Positions 8,649 through 16,204 are shown, counted from the stretch's first letter. The stretch: DNA of 64,000 nt from Methylobacterium sp. (GCA_013823325.1 PNLY01000004.1:54816-118815); one strand, 5' to 3'. The notes: generated by a model from the sequence alone, not told the origin. Made by a program: numbers and translations.

Positions 8649-9491
8649 ATGCCGCTGATGTCGCTGGCTTATCTCACCACCGTGCCGCTGAGCCCGCCCG
8701 ATGCGGTCCGGCTAGCCGCCGAGCTCAGCTATGACGCCGTCGGCCTGCGCGCGCTGCCGGCCGCCCCCGGCGGCGACACCAGCCCGCTGATCGAGGATGC
8801 CGCGCTGCTGCGAGAGACCCGGCGCGCCATCTCCGAGGGCGTGCCGGTCTTCGATGTCGAGATCATCCGGCTCGGCGCCGATTTCTCGGTCGAGGCCATC
8901 AAGCCCTTCCTCGAAATCTGCAGCGCGCTGCAGGCCCGCGCCGTGCTCGTCGCCGGCGACGACCCCGATGAGGTCCGGCTCACCGCCTCCTTCGCTGCCT
9001 TCTGCGCGGCGGCGGCGCCCTATGGCCTCACCGGCGATCTCGAATTCATGCCATGGACGAAGGTTCCGGACGCAAGCACGGCGCTGCGCATCGTCACCGC
9101 CGCCGATCAGCCCAATGGCCGCGTGCTGGTCGATGCGCTCCATGCCGGCCGTTCCAGCACCACGCTCGCCGACATCGCCACGATCCCGGCCGCGCGCCTG
9201 AGCTATGCCCAGCTCTGCGACGCACCGGCCGAAATCCCGACCACACCCGAAGGCCTGATCCATACCGCCCGGCAGGCCCGCCTGCTCCCCGGCGAGGGCG
9301 GCATCGACCTCGTCGGCATCTTCAGCCAGCTTCCGGCCGAGTTGCCGGTCAGCGTCGAGGTCCCGCATCTCGAACGCGCCGCTGAGCTCGGCGTCCGCGA
9401 ATGGGCTCGCCAGGCACTGGCAGCGGCACGAGCGACCGTGGCCGCCCGCGATGCGGCGGTGGCCAAGGGTGCTTCGCTGCGACTGGAATAA
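8649..9491 (+). CDS. Sugar phosphate isomerase/epimerase-like TIM-barrel protein
   Basis: A 280-residue protein starting at the ATG 8649 behind CGGAGA (8638-8643). An upstream in-frame start would overlap the NIPSNAP gene and is not needed. The sequence has the scattered acidic and histidine pattern of AP-endonuclease-family-2 TIM barrels, for example FDVEIIRLG, GDLEFMPW and VLVDALHAGRS. This superfamily includes xylose isomerase-like epimerases and also 3-dehydroshikimate dehydratases. The second possibility is attractive because an AroE-like dehydrogenase opens the operon, but I cannot tell them apart by eye. It is the last gene of the operon; the next gene is convergent. Confidence 0.8.
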   Translation: MPLMSLAYLTTVPLSPPDAVRLAAELSYDAVGLRALPAAPGGDTSPLIEDAALLRETRRAISEGVPVFDVEIIRLGADFSVEAIKPFLEICSALQARAVLVAGDDPDEVRLTASFAAFCAAAAPYGLTGDLEFMPWTKVPDASTALRIVTAADQPNGRVLVDALHAGRSSTTLADIATIPAARLSYAQLCDAPAEIPTTPEGLIHTARQARLLPGEGGIDLVGIFSQLPAELPVSVEVPHLERAAELGVREWARQALAAARATVAARDAAVAKGASLRLE

Positions 9492-9526
9492 TAGCGGAGG
9501 GGGTGAGCAGGCGATGCGGAACCCCG

Positions 9527-9673
9527 CCGTCATTCCGGGACTTCGCGCAGCGAAGGGCCCGGAACCCAGAACCGATGCCGGTCGGGGTGATTGCGCGTCG
9601 AGTAGAGCTTCTCTGGAAAAGGTATCGCTTCTGGATTCCGGGCTCAGGCCTGCGGCCTGCCCCGGAAAGACGG
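9527..9673. repeat. Intergenic palindromic repeat, family A, copy 1
   Basis: A composite element with outer ends CCGTCATTCCGGG and CCCCGGAAAGACGG. Two internal palindromic arms are visible: CTTCGCGCAGCGAAG-like, and CAGGCCTGCGGCCTG. It lies between convergent genes. It matches the reverse complement of the element at 15331-15477, so the two copies are inverted relative to each other. The right end here carries AAGACGG where the other copy reads AATGACG. Confidence 0.8.
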
Positions 9674-9701
9674 GGTGGCTCCTTCAAGAAGCTGTACAGC
9701 C

Positions 9702-10460
9702 CTAGCCGCGCCGGCCTCCAGCCATCTCCGCCAGCGCCACCGCATCCGCGCCAGCCGGGAAATGCAGCCGGCCCGAGAGATCGTTCGCCGCCTGCCAGAC
9801 GGCCTCCGCGACGTCGCTCTCCTTCGTCGTCAAGGCAGGCGCTGCGAAGGCAGCGAAGATCGGCTCGGCGAAGGCGGCATAGCTCGCCGGGATCATGTCC
9901 TCGATGCGCACGCCGCTGTTCTGCGTGAAGCGCGTGGTGGGGGCATAGCCCGGCTCGACCAGCTTGGCCCGGATGCCGAAATGGCCGAGCTCATGCGCGA
10001 GCGAGCCGGTGAAGCCCTCGATCGCCTGCTTGCTCGCCGTGTAGGCCGCCGCCAGCGGCATCGACACCAGCGTGACGCTGGAGGTGACGTTGACGATCGC
10101 GCCGGAGCCCCGCGCCCGGAATTGCGGGATCGCCGCCTGGCACATCGCCATCGTCCCGAAGGTATTGGTCTCGAAGACCTTGCGGATATGCTCCATCGGC
10201 GTCGCCTCGAAGGCGCCGACCACGCCGATCCCGGCATTGTTGACGAGGACGTCGATCGGCCCGGCTTCCGACAGCGCCGCCGCGATGCTGTCTGCATCGG
10301 TCACATCGAGCCGCAGGATGCGCAGCGCCGGCGAGCGCGGCAGGATGTCCTCGCGCGGCGTGCGCATGGTCGCGACGACGTTCCAGCCTTGCGAAAGGAA
10401 ATGGCGAGCTGTCTCCAGGCCGTAGCCCGAGGAGCAACCGGTGATCAGCACCGTCTTCAT
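9702..10460 (-). CDS. SDR-family oxidoreductase
   Basis: A 252-residue classical short-chain dehydrogenase. Visible features are the cofactor loop TGCSSGYG (7-14), NNAG (74-77), catalytic serine in VTSS (S127/S128), and tyrosine and lysine in YTASK (Y140, K144). After the active site PGYAPTTRF fits the usual PG motif. The arrangement resembles retinol/sterol-type or general ketone/alcohol SDRs, and the substrate cannot be predicted. It is divergent from an AraC-type regulator 86 bp away, a common SDR-AraC pairing in which the regulator controls the enzyme. Confidence 0.9.
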   Translation of the reverse strand: MKTVLITGCSSGYGLETARHFLSQGWNVVATMRTPREDILPRSPALRILRLDVTDADSIAAALSEAGPIDVLVNNAGIGVVGAFEATPMEHIRKVFETNTFGTMAMCQAAIPQFRARGSGAIVNVTSSVTLVSMPLAAAYTASKQAIEGFTGSLAHELGHFGIRAKLVEPGYAPTTRFTQNSGVRIEDMIPASYAAFAEPIFAAFAAPALTTKESDVAEAVWQAANDLSGRLHFPAGADAVALAEMAGGRRG

Positions 10461-10546
10461 GATGATGTCCTTGCTGGTTTCGATGCTGCCGTGATACGAG
10501 CAGCGCTCAGGACGATCTACGATCGATAGTCCATATTTGATTTGAG

Positions 10547-11527
10547 ATGGTCCAGATGGTGATCGACCCGCTCGCCGAGATCATCAGCCTGCTGCGGCCG
10601 CGGGCGGTGTTCACCAAGGGCATCAGCGGCGCCGGACGCTGGGCCGTGCGCTATGCCGATTTCGGCCATCCCAGCTTCTGCGCCGTGATCGAGGGCAGCT
10701 GCCGCCTCGCCGTCGACGGAGAGGAGGTCCTGACCCTGGCCGCCGGCGATTTCGTGCTGCTGCCGACGACGCCCGGCTTCATCCTGTCGGGCTTCGAGCC
10801 GGCGACGCCGGTGCTGATCACGCCCGATCTCGCCCCTTCGCCGGAGACGGAGCTGCGCCATGGCAATCCCGACGGCCCTGTGAGCGTGCGCCTGCTCGGC
10901 GGCTACTTCACCTTCGATGTCGACGAGGCCGTCCTGCTCGTCTCGCTGCTGCCGAAGCAGATCCGGATCCGCGACGTCCCGCGGCTCTCGACCCTGGTCC
11001 GGCTGCTTACCGAGGAGTCCGGCGCGCAGCGGCCCGGCCGGGAGCTGGTGCTTGGCCGCCTCGTCGAGATCCTGCTGGTCGAGGCGCTCAGGCTGACACC
11101 AGCGGCCGATGCGCCGGCAGGACTGTTGCGCGGCCTCGGCGATGCCAGGCTGGCGGACGCGATCCGCAGCATCCATGCCGAGCCGGCCCGCGCCTGGACG
11201 ATGGCCCGGCTCGCCAGGGAGGCCGGGCTCTCGCGCTCAGCCTTCTTCGAGCGCTTCGCCCGCAATGTCGGCGTGCCGCCGATGGAATACCTGCTGGGCT
11301 GGCGGATGGCGCTGGCCAAGGACCTGCTACGCCGCCGCGACATCGATCTCGCAGAGATCGCCGAGCGGGTCGGCTATGGCTCGGCCAGCACCTTCAGCAC
11401 GGCCTTCAGCCGTCATGTCGGCCAGCCGCCCGGCCGCTATGCCCGCAGCCTGACGGAGCGAGCGGCCGCGATGGAGCGGCCTATTTCACCACGAAGCCGT
11501 GCGCGAACGGGTCGCGGTCATCGATGA
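10547..11527 (+). CDS. AraC-family transcriptional regulator with N-terminal cupin
   Basis: A 326-residue regulator. The N-terminal half (about 20-190) is a cupin-type sensor domain (AVIEGSCRLAVDGEEVLTL, then AAGDFVLLPTTPGF). The C-terminal 100 residues form two AraC helix-turn-helices (ARLAREAGLSRSAFFERFAR, and IAERVGYGSASTFSTAFSRH). A start at 10556 is also possible. It probably controls the divergent SDR gene. Its 3' end overlaps the convergent hydroxyproline epimerase gene by 47 bp, so the final 15 or so codons are shared with antisense coding DNA. No operator could be fixed in the short divergent gap. Confidence 0.9.
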   Translation: MVQMVIDPLAEIISLLRPRAVFTKGISGAGRWAVRYADFGHPSFCAVIEGSCRLAVDGEEVLTLAAGDFVLLPTTPGFILSGFEPATPVLITPDLAPSPETELRHGNPDGPVSVRLLGGYFTFDVDEAVLLVSLLPKQIRIRDVPRLSTLVRLLTEESGAQRPGRELVLGRLVEILLVEALRLTPAADAPAGLLRGLGDARLADAIRSIHAEPARAWTMARLAREAGLSRSAFFERFARNVGVPPMEYLLGWRMALAKDLLRRRDIDLAEIAERVGYGSASTFSTAFSRHVGQPPGRYARSLTERAAAMERPISPRSRARTGRGHR

Positions 11528-12482
11528 AGATCGTGTTGTAGCCGGTCATCCGGGCCCAGCCGGCGATCGAGGGAATGATCGCCGGGCGGTTCGCCATCAT
11601 CGTCGCCGCCTCGACCCGGCCCTTGAACAGCGAGCCGATGATCGATTCATGCACGAACTCGTCGCCGACCCCAAGCTTGCCCTTGGCGGCAAGCTGCGCC
11701 ATCCGCGCCGAGGTGCCGGTGCCGCAGGGCGAGCGGTCGATCGCCTTCTCGCCATAGAACACGGCGTTGCGGGCATGGGCGCCGTCCTGCGTCGCCTTGC
11801 CTGTCCACTGGATGTGGGAGAGACCTTGGATCTCCGGATGCTCGGGATGGACGAACTCGTATTTCGCGTTCAGCGCCGCCCGCAGCTTCGGCGACCAGCC
11901 GACGAGCTCGCCGGCGGTGTGGTCGGCCATGTCACGGAAGTTCTTCTGCGGCTCGACGATCGCATAGAAATTGCCGCCATAGGCGACGTCGACGACGATC
12001 TCGCCGAGCCCCTCGACCTCGGCCGTCAGCCCCTCCGCATAGAGGAAGCCCGGCACATTGGTCAGGCGGACCTCCTCGACGAAGCGGCCCTCCTGGCGAT
12101 AGCTGATGTCGACCTTGCCGGCCGGCGCATCGATCGAGAGCCTGCCCGGCTCGCGCGGCGTGATCAGCCCGTTCTCGATGCCCATGGTGATCGTGCCGAT
12201 CGTGCCATGGCCGCACATCGGCAGGCAGCCCGAGGTCTCGATGAACAGCACGGCGACATCGCAATCGGCCCGCGTCGGCGGATAGAGGATCGAGCCCGAC
12301 ATCATGTCGTGCCCGCGCGGCTCGAACATCAGCCCGGTGCGGATCCAGTCGAACTCGCGCAGGAAATGTGCCCGCTTCTCCAGCATGGTCGCGCCGTCGA
12401 GGCGCGGGCCGCCGCCCGAGACGAGGCGGACCGGGTTGCCGCAGGTATGGCCGTCGATGCAGGAGAAGGTGTGGCTGGCCAT
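11481..12482 (-). CDS. 4-hydroxyproline 2-epimerase (proline racemase family)
   Basis: A 333-residue proline-racemase-fold enzyme. Both catalytic cysteines are present: C90 in LPMCGHGTIG and C253 in SPCGTGTSAR. Two cysteines indicate racemase or epimerase activity, whereas the related trans-3-hydroxyproline dehydratases have a threonine at the second site. The family interconverts trans-4-hydroxy-L-proline and cis-4-hydroxy-D-proline, the first step of hydroxyproline degradation. It is divergent from a DpkA-like imine reductase and lies near a DHDPS-family gene and a GntR regulator, which fits that pathway. An AAGG-rich ribosome-binding site precedes the start. Confidence 0.9.
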   Translation of the reverse strand: MASHTFSCIDGHTCGNPVRLVSGGGPRLDGATMLEKRAHFLREFDWIRTGLMFEPRGHDMMSGSILYPPTRADCDVAVLFIETSGCLPMCGHGTIGTITMGIENGLITPREPGRLSIDAPAGKVDISYRQEGRFVEEVRLTNVPGFLYAEGLTAEVEGLGEIVVDVAYGGNFYAIVEPQKNFRDMADHTAGELVGWSPKLRAALNAKYEFVHPEHPEIQGLSHIQWTGKATQDGAHARNAVFYGEKAIDRSPCGTGTSARMAQLAAKGKLGVGDEFVHESIIGSLFKGRVEAATMMANRPAIIPSIAGWARMTGYNTIFIDDRDPFAHGFVVK

Positions 12483-12539
12483 CGATCAAAACCTTCCTGA
12501 GGCGCGCAAAGCCCGCTTGAAGTCATGTCGGCTTTTTGA

Positions 12540-12552
12540 ATACAGCAAGTAT
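12540..12552. promoter_or_regulatory. Candidate operator ATAC-N5-GTAT (copy 1)
   Basis: A palindrome with perfect 4-bp arms (ATACAGCAAGTAT) in the 102-bp divergent gap between the epimerase and the imine reductase gene. The same ATAC-N5-GTAT geometry occurs at 15281-15293 on the promoter of the DHDPS-family gene. A half copy (GAATACAGC) lies at 16228-16236 upstream of the GntR gene. It is probably the site of a shared regulator. Confidence 0.45.
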
Positions 12553-12584
12553 GCAGAATTGCAACGACAGAGCGAGGCAACGCC

Positions 12585-13619
12585 ATGACCGACTCGACGA
12601 TCCTCAGCATGGAGGCGCTGACGCGCCGGATCGAGGCGGTCTTTCGCAAGGGCGGATTGTCGCCGCTTCATGCCGCGGCGCTGGCCCGCGTGATCGCTGC
12701 CGGCGAGCGCGACGGCTGCAAGTCGCACGGCGTCTACCGGGTCGAAGGCTGCCTGCGCACCATCAAGGCCGGCAAGGTCTCGCCCGATGCCGAGCCGGTG
12801 CTGCACGATGACGGCTCGGCCGTGCTGCGGGTGGCGGCCGGCGGCGCCTTCTCCTGCGCCGGCTTCGAACTCGGCGCACCGGCTTTGGCGGAGCGAGCGA
12901 AAAAGCTCGGCCTCGCCGCTCTGGTGATCAACGACTGCACGCATTTCTCGGCGCTCTGGCCGGAGGTCGAGGCGCTCGCCGGAATGGGCGTCGCCGCGCT
13001 GGCGATGTGCCCGAGCTATGCCACCGTGGCGCCATCCGGCGGAACCGCCGCCCTGCTCGGCACCAATCCGCTCGCCTTCGGCTGGCCGCGCAAGAACGGC
13101 CACCCTTACGTCTTCGACTTCGCCACCAGCGTCGCGGCGCGCGGCGAGATCGAACTGCATCGCCGCGCCGGCAAGCCCCTGCCCGAGGGCTGGGCCATCG
13201 ATCCAGATGGCCAGCCCACCACCGATCCGGCCGCGGCGCTCGCCGGGGCGATGCTGCCCTTCGGCGGTCACAAGGGCTCGGCGATCTCGACCATGATCGA
13301 ATTGCTGGCCGGCGTGATGATCGGTGACCTGACCAGCCAGGGCGCGCTCGATTTCCTGGGCACGACGACGCTGGCGCCGCGGCATGGCGAGCTGATCATG
13401 GCGTTCTCGCCCGAGCGCTTCGCCGCCGGCCGGCCCGGCGATCCCTTCGCCCGGGCAGAGATCCTGTTCGAGGCGATCGCCGGCCAGGGCGCGCGCCTGC
13501 CCTCGCAGCGCCGCTTCAAGGCTCGCGAGGGCGCGCTGGCGCGGGGCATCGCGCTGACCGCCGCCGAGATCGATCAGCTCAACCGGCTGGAGGCGCTCGG
13601 CCTTGACGCGGTCGCCTGA
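12585..13619 (+). CDS. Delta1-pyrroline/piperideine-2-carboxylate reductase-like (DpkA type, Ldh family)
   Basis: A 344-residue member of the malate/L-sulfolactate/L-lactate dehydrogenase family (not the classical Rossmann type). The catalytic Ser-His pair is seen in CKSHGVYR (S47, H48). Further family stretches are LGTNPLAFGWPR and LPFGGHKGSAI. The KSHGVYR context is that of DpkA-type enzymes, which reduce cyclic imines to L-proline or L-pipecolate. Beside the proline-racemase-family gene it would reduce the Delta1-pyrroline-2-carboxylate derived from D-proline or hydroxyproline isomers. It is divergent from the epimerase and shares the candidate operator at 12540-12552. Confidence 0.8.
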   Translation: MTDSTILSMEALTRRIEAVFRKGGLSPLHAAALARVIAAGERDGCKSHGVYRVEGCLRTIKAGKVSPDAEPVLHDDGSAVLRVAAGGAFSCAGFELGAPALAERAKKLGLAALVINDCTHFSALWPEVEALAGMGVAALAMCPSYATVAPSGGTAALLGTNPLAFGWPRKNGHPYVFDFATSVAARGEIELHRRAGKPLPEGWAIDPDGQPTTDPAAALAGAMLPFGGHKGSAISTMIELLAGVMIGDLTSQGALDFLGTTTLAPRHGELIMAFSPERFAAGRPGDPFARAEILFEAIAGQGARLPSQRRFKAREGALARGIALTAAEIDQLNRLEALGLDAVA

Positions 13620-13727
13620 CCAACGAGAAGGTCAGAGGCTTGGCGGGCCGGGCAGCTCACGACCCCTTGCGGAACTCAACCGGTGGCCTTCACGGTGTCA
13701 CCTTCGGTGAGACAATGGAGGCCATGG

Positions 13728-14141
13728 GTGTCGCGCAATAGGGCCGTTAATATCGTCTCATCCGTTTTATCTGCCGGGGTCGCGTTGTTTTTTGGAAGCC
13801 TGGCTCATCAAGCTCACACCGATGCGCGCGCCTTTGCTCGTTCTCCGCACGCTAACGCGACAATCATGTCGGTCGAGACCTCTAAGGGCGGAGCATTCGG
13901 CCGCATCCGATTTTCAGCGGAACGCGGCAATGAATGGGGCGACTGCGAAGCCAGCGTTCGCCTTGGCAGCACTTCAAACGGCTTTCGGCCCGGCCAGAAT
14001 GTGCCGATTGTCCTTCGAGACCACTCCTGCTCCCCGCCTCTCGTCGGCACGGCGCTGCAAACTCCGTACTTCTACGTTGCGGTCTCCTTAGCAGGCGTGA
14101 TTGGGAGTTTGATCTATGGAGCACGCGCAGCACGACCGTAG
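13728..14141 (+). CDS. Small membrane protein, DUF3592-like
   Basis: A 137-residue protein with a predicted membrane helix at each end (NIVSSVLSAGVALFFGSLA and YFYVAVSLAGVIGSLIYGA). Between them is a soluble domain containing ATIMSVETSKGG and RPGQNVPIVLRD, the pattern of DUF3592-type proteins. The GTG at 13728 is preferred because GGAGG (13717-13721) lies 6 bases upstream; a GTG at 13683 would add 15 residues. Base composition is visibly less GC-rich than the flanking catabolic genes. It interrupts the hydroxyproline set, so it may be an insertion of foreign origin. Function unknown. Confidence 0.65.
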   Translation: MSRNRAVNIVSSVLSAGVALFFGSLAHQAHTDARAFARSPHANATIMSVETSKGGAFGRIRFSAERGNEWGDCEASVRLGSTSNGFRPGQNVPIVLRDHSCSPPLVGTALQTPYFYVAVSLAGVIGSLIYGARAARP

Positions 14142-14255
14142 CAGCCGATGTCAGCTCCCGACCCAACTGAGACATTCGTCACGTCGGGCAGCTCGACACC
14201 GATGGCCCAATAAACAGCCCTCCGTCTCCGGGAAGGCCTGTCCTGAGCAAATGCT

Positions 14256-15215
14256 TCAAGCGGCGCGCCTCAGTGTACCGGCCTGCTTCGACCACTGCGC
14301 GTACCAGGCGTCGAACAGCTTGAGCTGCGCCTCGACATAGCCGCGCTGGCTCTCGCCGAGCACATCGGTCGGGTTGAAGTGCAGGGAATATTCGGCGTCG
14401 CCCTTCAGCACCATCATGTGCTTGAAATAGAGGACGAGCTCCGGCCCCTCGTCGAAGGAGGAGAGCACGGCGAGCGCCGCCTCCAGCTCGAGAGCCAGCC
14501 GTCGTGCCTCGATATCGCCCTTCGCCGCCGCCTGGCTCAGGCTGACGAGGTGCAGCACCTCCCTGGGCAGCACGCAGCCGATGCCGGTGATCGCGCCGGT
14601 CGCACCGCAATTGACGAAGCCGTGGAAGACGCAGGTGTCGACGCCAATCATCAGCGAGACGTCATCGTCGCGGCTGGTGATGTTTTCCGCGGCATAGCGC
14701 ATGTCGGCGGCGCCGCCGAACTCCTTGAAGCCGACCAGGTTCGGATGCTCGGCCCGCAGCGCGAAGAACAGGTCGGCGCGGGTGGCGAAGCCGTAATACG
14801 GGCTGTTGTAGATCACCGCCGGCAGGTCGGGCGCCGCAGTGAGGATCGCCTTGAAATGGTGGCGCTGCGCCTCGACCACCGAACCGCGCGACAGCACGCG
14901 CGGGATCACCATCAGGCCCTTGGCGCCGACCTTCTGGGCATGGGCGGCATGGGCGACGGCCGAGGCGGTGTTGACCGCGCCAGTGCCGACGATCACCGGC
15001 ACGCCGGCCTTCACCAGGGCCTCGACGCCTTCCATGCGCTGCGCATCGGTCAGCAGCGGCCAGTCACCCATCGAGCCGCAATAGACCACGGCCGACATGC
15101 CGGTGGCGATCAGCTCCTTGCCCTTGCGCACCAGCGCCTCGAAATCGGGGCTGCGGTCGTCCTTGCAGGGGGTCATCAGCGCCGGCATGCAGCCGGAAAA
15201 GATCTGGGCCTTCAT
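14256..15215 (-). CDS. Dihydrodipicolinate synthase-family lyase/deaminase, probable Delta1-pyrroline-4-hydroxy-2-carboxylate deaminase
   Basis: A 319-residue class I aldolase-fold enzyme. The start is the ATG at 15215, preceded by GAGGAG eight bases upstream; upstream in-frame codons run through the promoter and are rejected. The family residues are the tyrosine in IYNSPYYG (Y136) and the Schiff-base lysine in VGFKEFGG (K164). Within the DHDPS family, members next to hydroxyproline epimerases deaminate pyrroline-4-hydroxy-2-carboxylate to alpha-ketoglutarate semialdehyde. The context (epimerase, imine reductase, FCD regulator) supports this. The matching semialdehyde dehydrogenase is not in the window. 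Other DHDPS-family activities remain possible. Confidence 0.8.
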   Translation of the reverse strand: MKAQIFSGCMPALMTPCKDDRSPDFEALVRKGKELIATGMSAVVYCGSMGDWPLLTDAQRMEGVEALVKAGVPVIVGTGAVNTASAVAHAAHAQKVGAKGLMVIPRVLSRGSVVEAQRHHFKAILTAAPDLPAVIYNSPYYGFATRADLFFALRAEHPNLVGFKEFGGAADMRYAAENITSRDDDVSLMIGVDTCVFHGFVNCGATGAITGIGCVLPREVLHLVSLSQAAAKGDIEARRLALELEAALAVLSSFDEGPELVLYFKHMMVLKGDAEYSLHFNPTDVLGESQRGYVEAQLKLFDAWYAQWSKQAGTLRRAA

Positions 15216-15277
15216 CACGCGCTCCTCAGGCTGGCGTTTCCACGGGCGGCGTGCCTCCGTCGCCTCGATCGATCGAG

Positions 15278-15305
15278 ATAATACTCTTTGTATTTTATTT
15301 GTCGA
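15278..15305 (-). promoter_or_regulatory. Promoter of the DHDPS-family gene
   Basis: On the minus strand TCGACA (15305-15300) and TATTAT (15283-15278) are separated by 16 bases, each matching the sigma70 consensus at five of six positions. The -35 is embedded in the TTGTCGACAA palindrome and the -10 overlaps the ATAC-N5-GTAT palindrome. Repressor binding at either site would block RNA polymerase. Confidence 0.65.
15281..15293. promoter_or_regulatory. Candidate operator ATAC-N5-GTAT (copy 2)
   Basis: ATACTCTTTGTAT, with arms extending to AATAC/GTATT. It overlaps the -10 of the DHDPS-family gene. It shares its geometry with the site at 12540-12552 between the epimerase and imine reductase genes. 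Confidence 0.5.
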
Positions 15306-15308
15306 CAA
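15299..15308. promoter_or_regulatory. GntR/FCD-type operator TTGTCGACAA
   Basis: A perfect 10-bp palindrome of the TTGTnnACAA class used by FCD-type GntR regulators. It covers the -35 of the DHDPS-family gene. A nine-of-ten match lies just upstream of the GntR gene itself at 16215-16224. Confidence 0.6.
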
Positions 15309-15330
15309 GAAAACTGAAGGCGCAGTGATT

Positions 15331-15477
15331 CGTCATTCCGGGGCAGGCCGAAGGCCTGAGCCCGGAACCCAGAATCGACGCCACCGCAGTAGGGAACGGG
15401 TCGTTCCCGCGGTTTCACCGTCACTGCATCGGTTCTGGATTCCGGGCCCTTCGCTACGCGACGTCCCGGAATGACGG
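15331..15477. repeat. Intergenic palindromic repeat, family A, copy 2
   Basis: The ends CGTCATTCCGGGG and GTCCCGGAATGACGG are near-perfect inverted copies, and the internal arms include CAGGCCGAAGGCCTG. The element is the reverse-complement arrangement of the one at 9527-9673. It lies between the promoter of the DHDPS-family gene and the 3' end of the GntR gene. Confidence 0.8.
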
Positions 15478-15499
15478 TCGATTGAAGCTGGAAGCGCGC

Positions 15500-16204
15500 C
15501 TACAGCGCCAACGTCTGGCGCCGGTCGCGCGCGATCAACTGCTGGATCTGCTGGACGATCTGGTCGGCATGGGCCTTGGCCAGCCGGTCGGCCTCCTCGA
15601 CATCGCGAGCGGCGATCGCCGCGATCATCTCCTCATGCTCGGCGACATAGCGCTGCGGCAGCCGGTCCTCGAAGGAGGAGTAGTAGAGCCGCAGGATGCG
15701 CCGCCCCTCGTCGAGCAGGCGACAGAACAGCCCGGTGTAATAGGGATTGCGCCCGGCTTCGGCGATCGCGGCATGGAAATCGCGGTTGGTGGCGATCATG
15801 GCGAGCGCGTCCTGTGACTCGACGGCCCCCGCGAAAGCAGCCTGTCGGGCGCGGATGACGTCGAGATCGGCAGGCCCGTGGAACTCGGCGGCCAGCCTCG
15901 TGGTGACGCGATACATCAGCGTGATCGCGTCGAAGAAGGTGTGCAGGTTGAGGAAGTCGATGTTCGAGACCACCGTCGAGCGGTTGGGCAGCGTCGTCAC
16001 CAGCCCCTCGCTCGCCAGGCGCACCAGCGCCTCACGGATCGGCGTGCGCGACATCGACAGCCGCTCGGCCAGCTGAATCTCGTCGATCGAGCTGCCCGGC
16101 GGCAGCACGAGGTCGATGATGTCGTCGCGCAGAATGTCGTAGACGAGCTTGACGCCCTCGCCCCGCTTGCGCTCGGCCGGAGCCGCCGTGGTCTTGTCGG
16201 TCAT
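15500..16204 (-). CDS. GntR-family regulator (FCD subfamily)
   Basis: A 234-residue regulator starting at the ATG 16204, behind a GGGG ribosome-binding sequence. The N-terminal winged helix (about 15-80) contains IQLAERLSMSRTPIREALVRL. The C-terminal FCD domain has the usual metal/ligand residues in NRDFHAAIAEAG and in AEHEEMIAAI and AKAHADQI. Longer reading frames upstream are open by chance and overlap the divergent GntR gene. It most likely controls the DHDPS-family gene and itself through the TTGTCGACA-type sites at 15299-15308 and 16215-16224, and perhaps the epimerase/imine reductase pair. Confidence 0.92.
   Translation of the reverse strand: MTDKTTAAPAERKRGEGVKLVYDILRDDIIDLVLPPGSSIDEIQLAERLSMSRTPIREALVRLASEGLVTTLPNRSTVVSNIDFLNLHTFFDAITLMYRVTTRLAAEFHGPADLDVIRARQAAFAGAVESQDALAMIATNRDFHAAIAEAGRNPYYTGLFCRLLDEGRRILRLYYSSFEDRLPQRYVAEHEEMIAAIAARDVEEADRLAKAHADQIVQQIQQLIARDRRQTLAL

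Noticed and set aside
9401-9928. Open frame spanning the family A repeat and the end of the SDR gene
   Set aside because: Arg/Pro-rich without domain pattern; it overlaps a repeat and an antisense gene.
13616-13635. Hairpin CTGACC/GGTCAG just after the DpkA-like gene as terminator
   Set aside because: Only a 6-bp stem with an 8-base loop and no T run; such short dyads are expected by chance.
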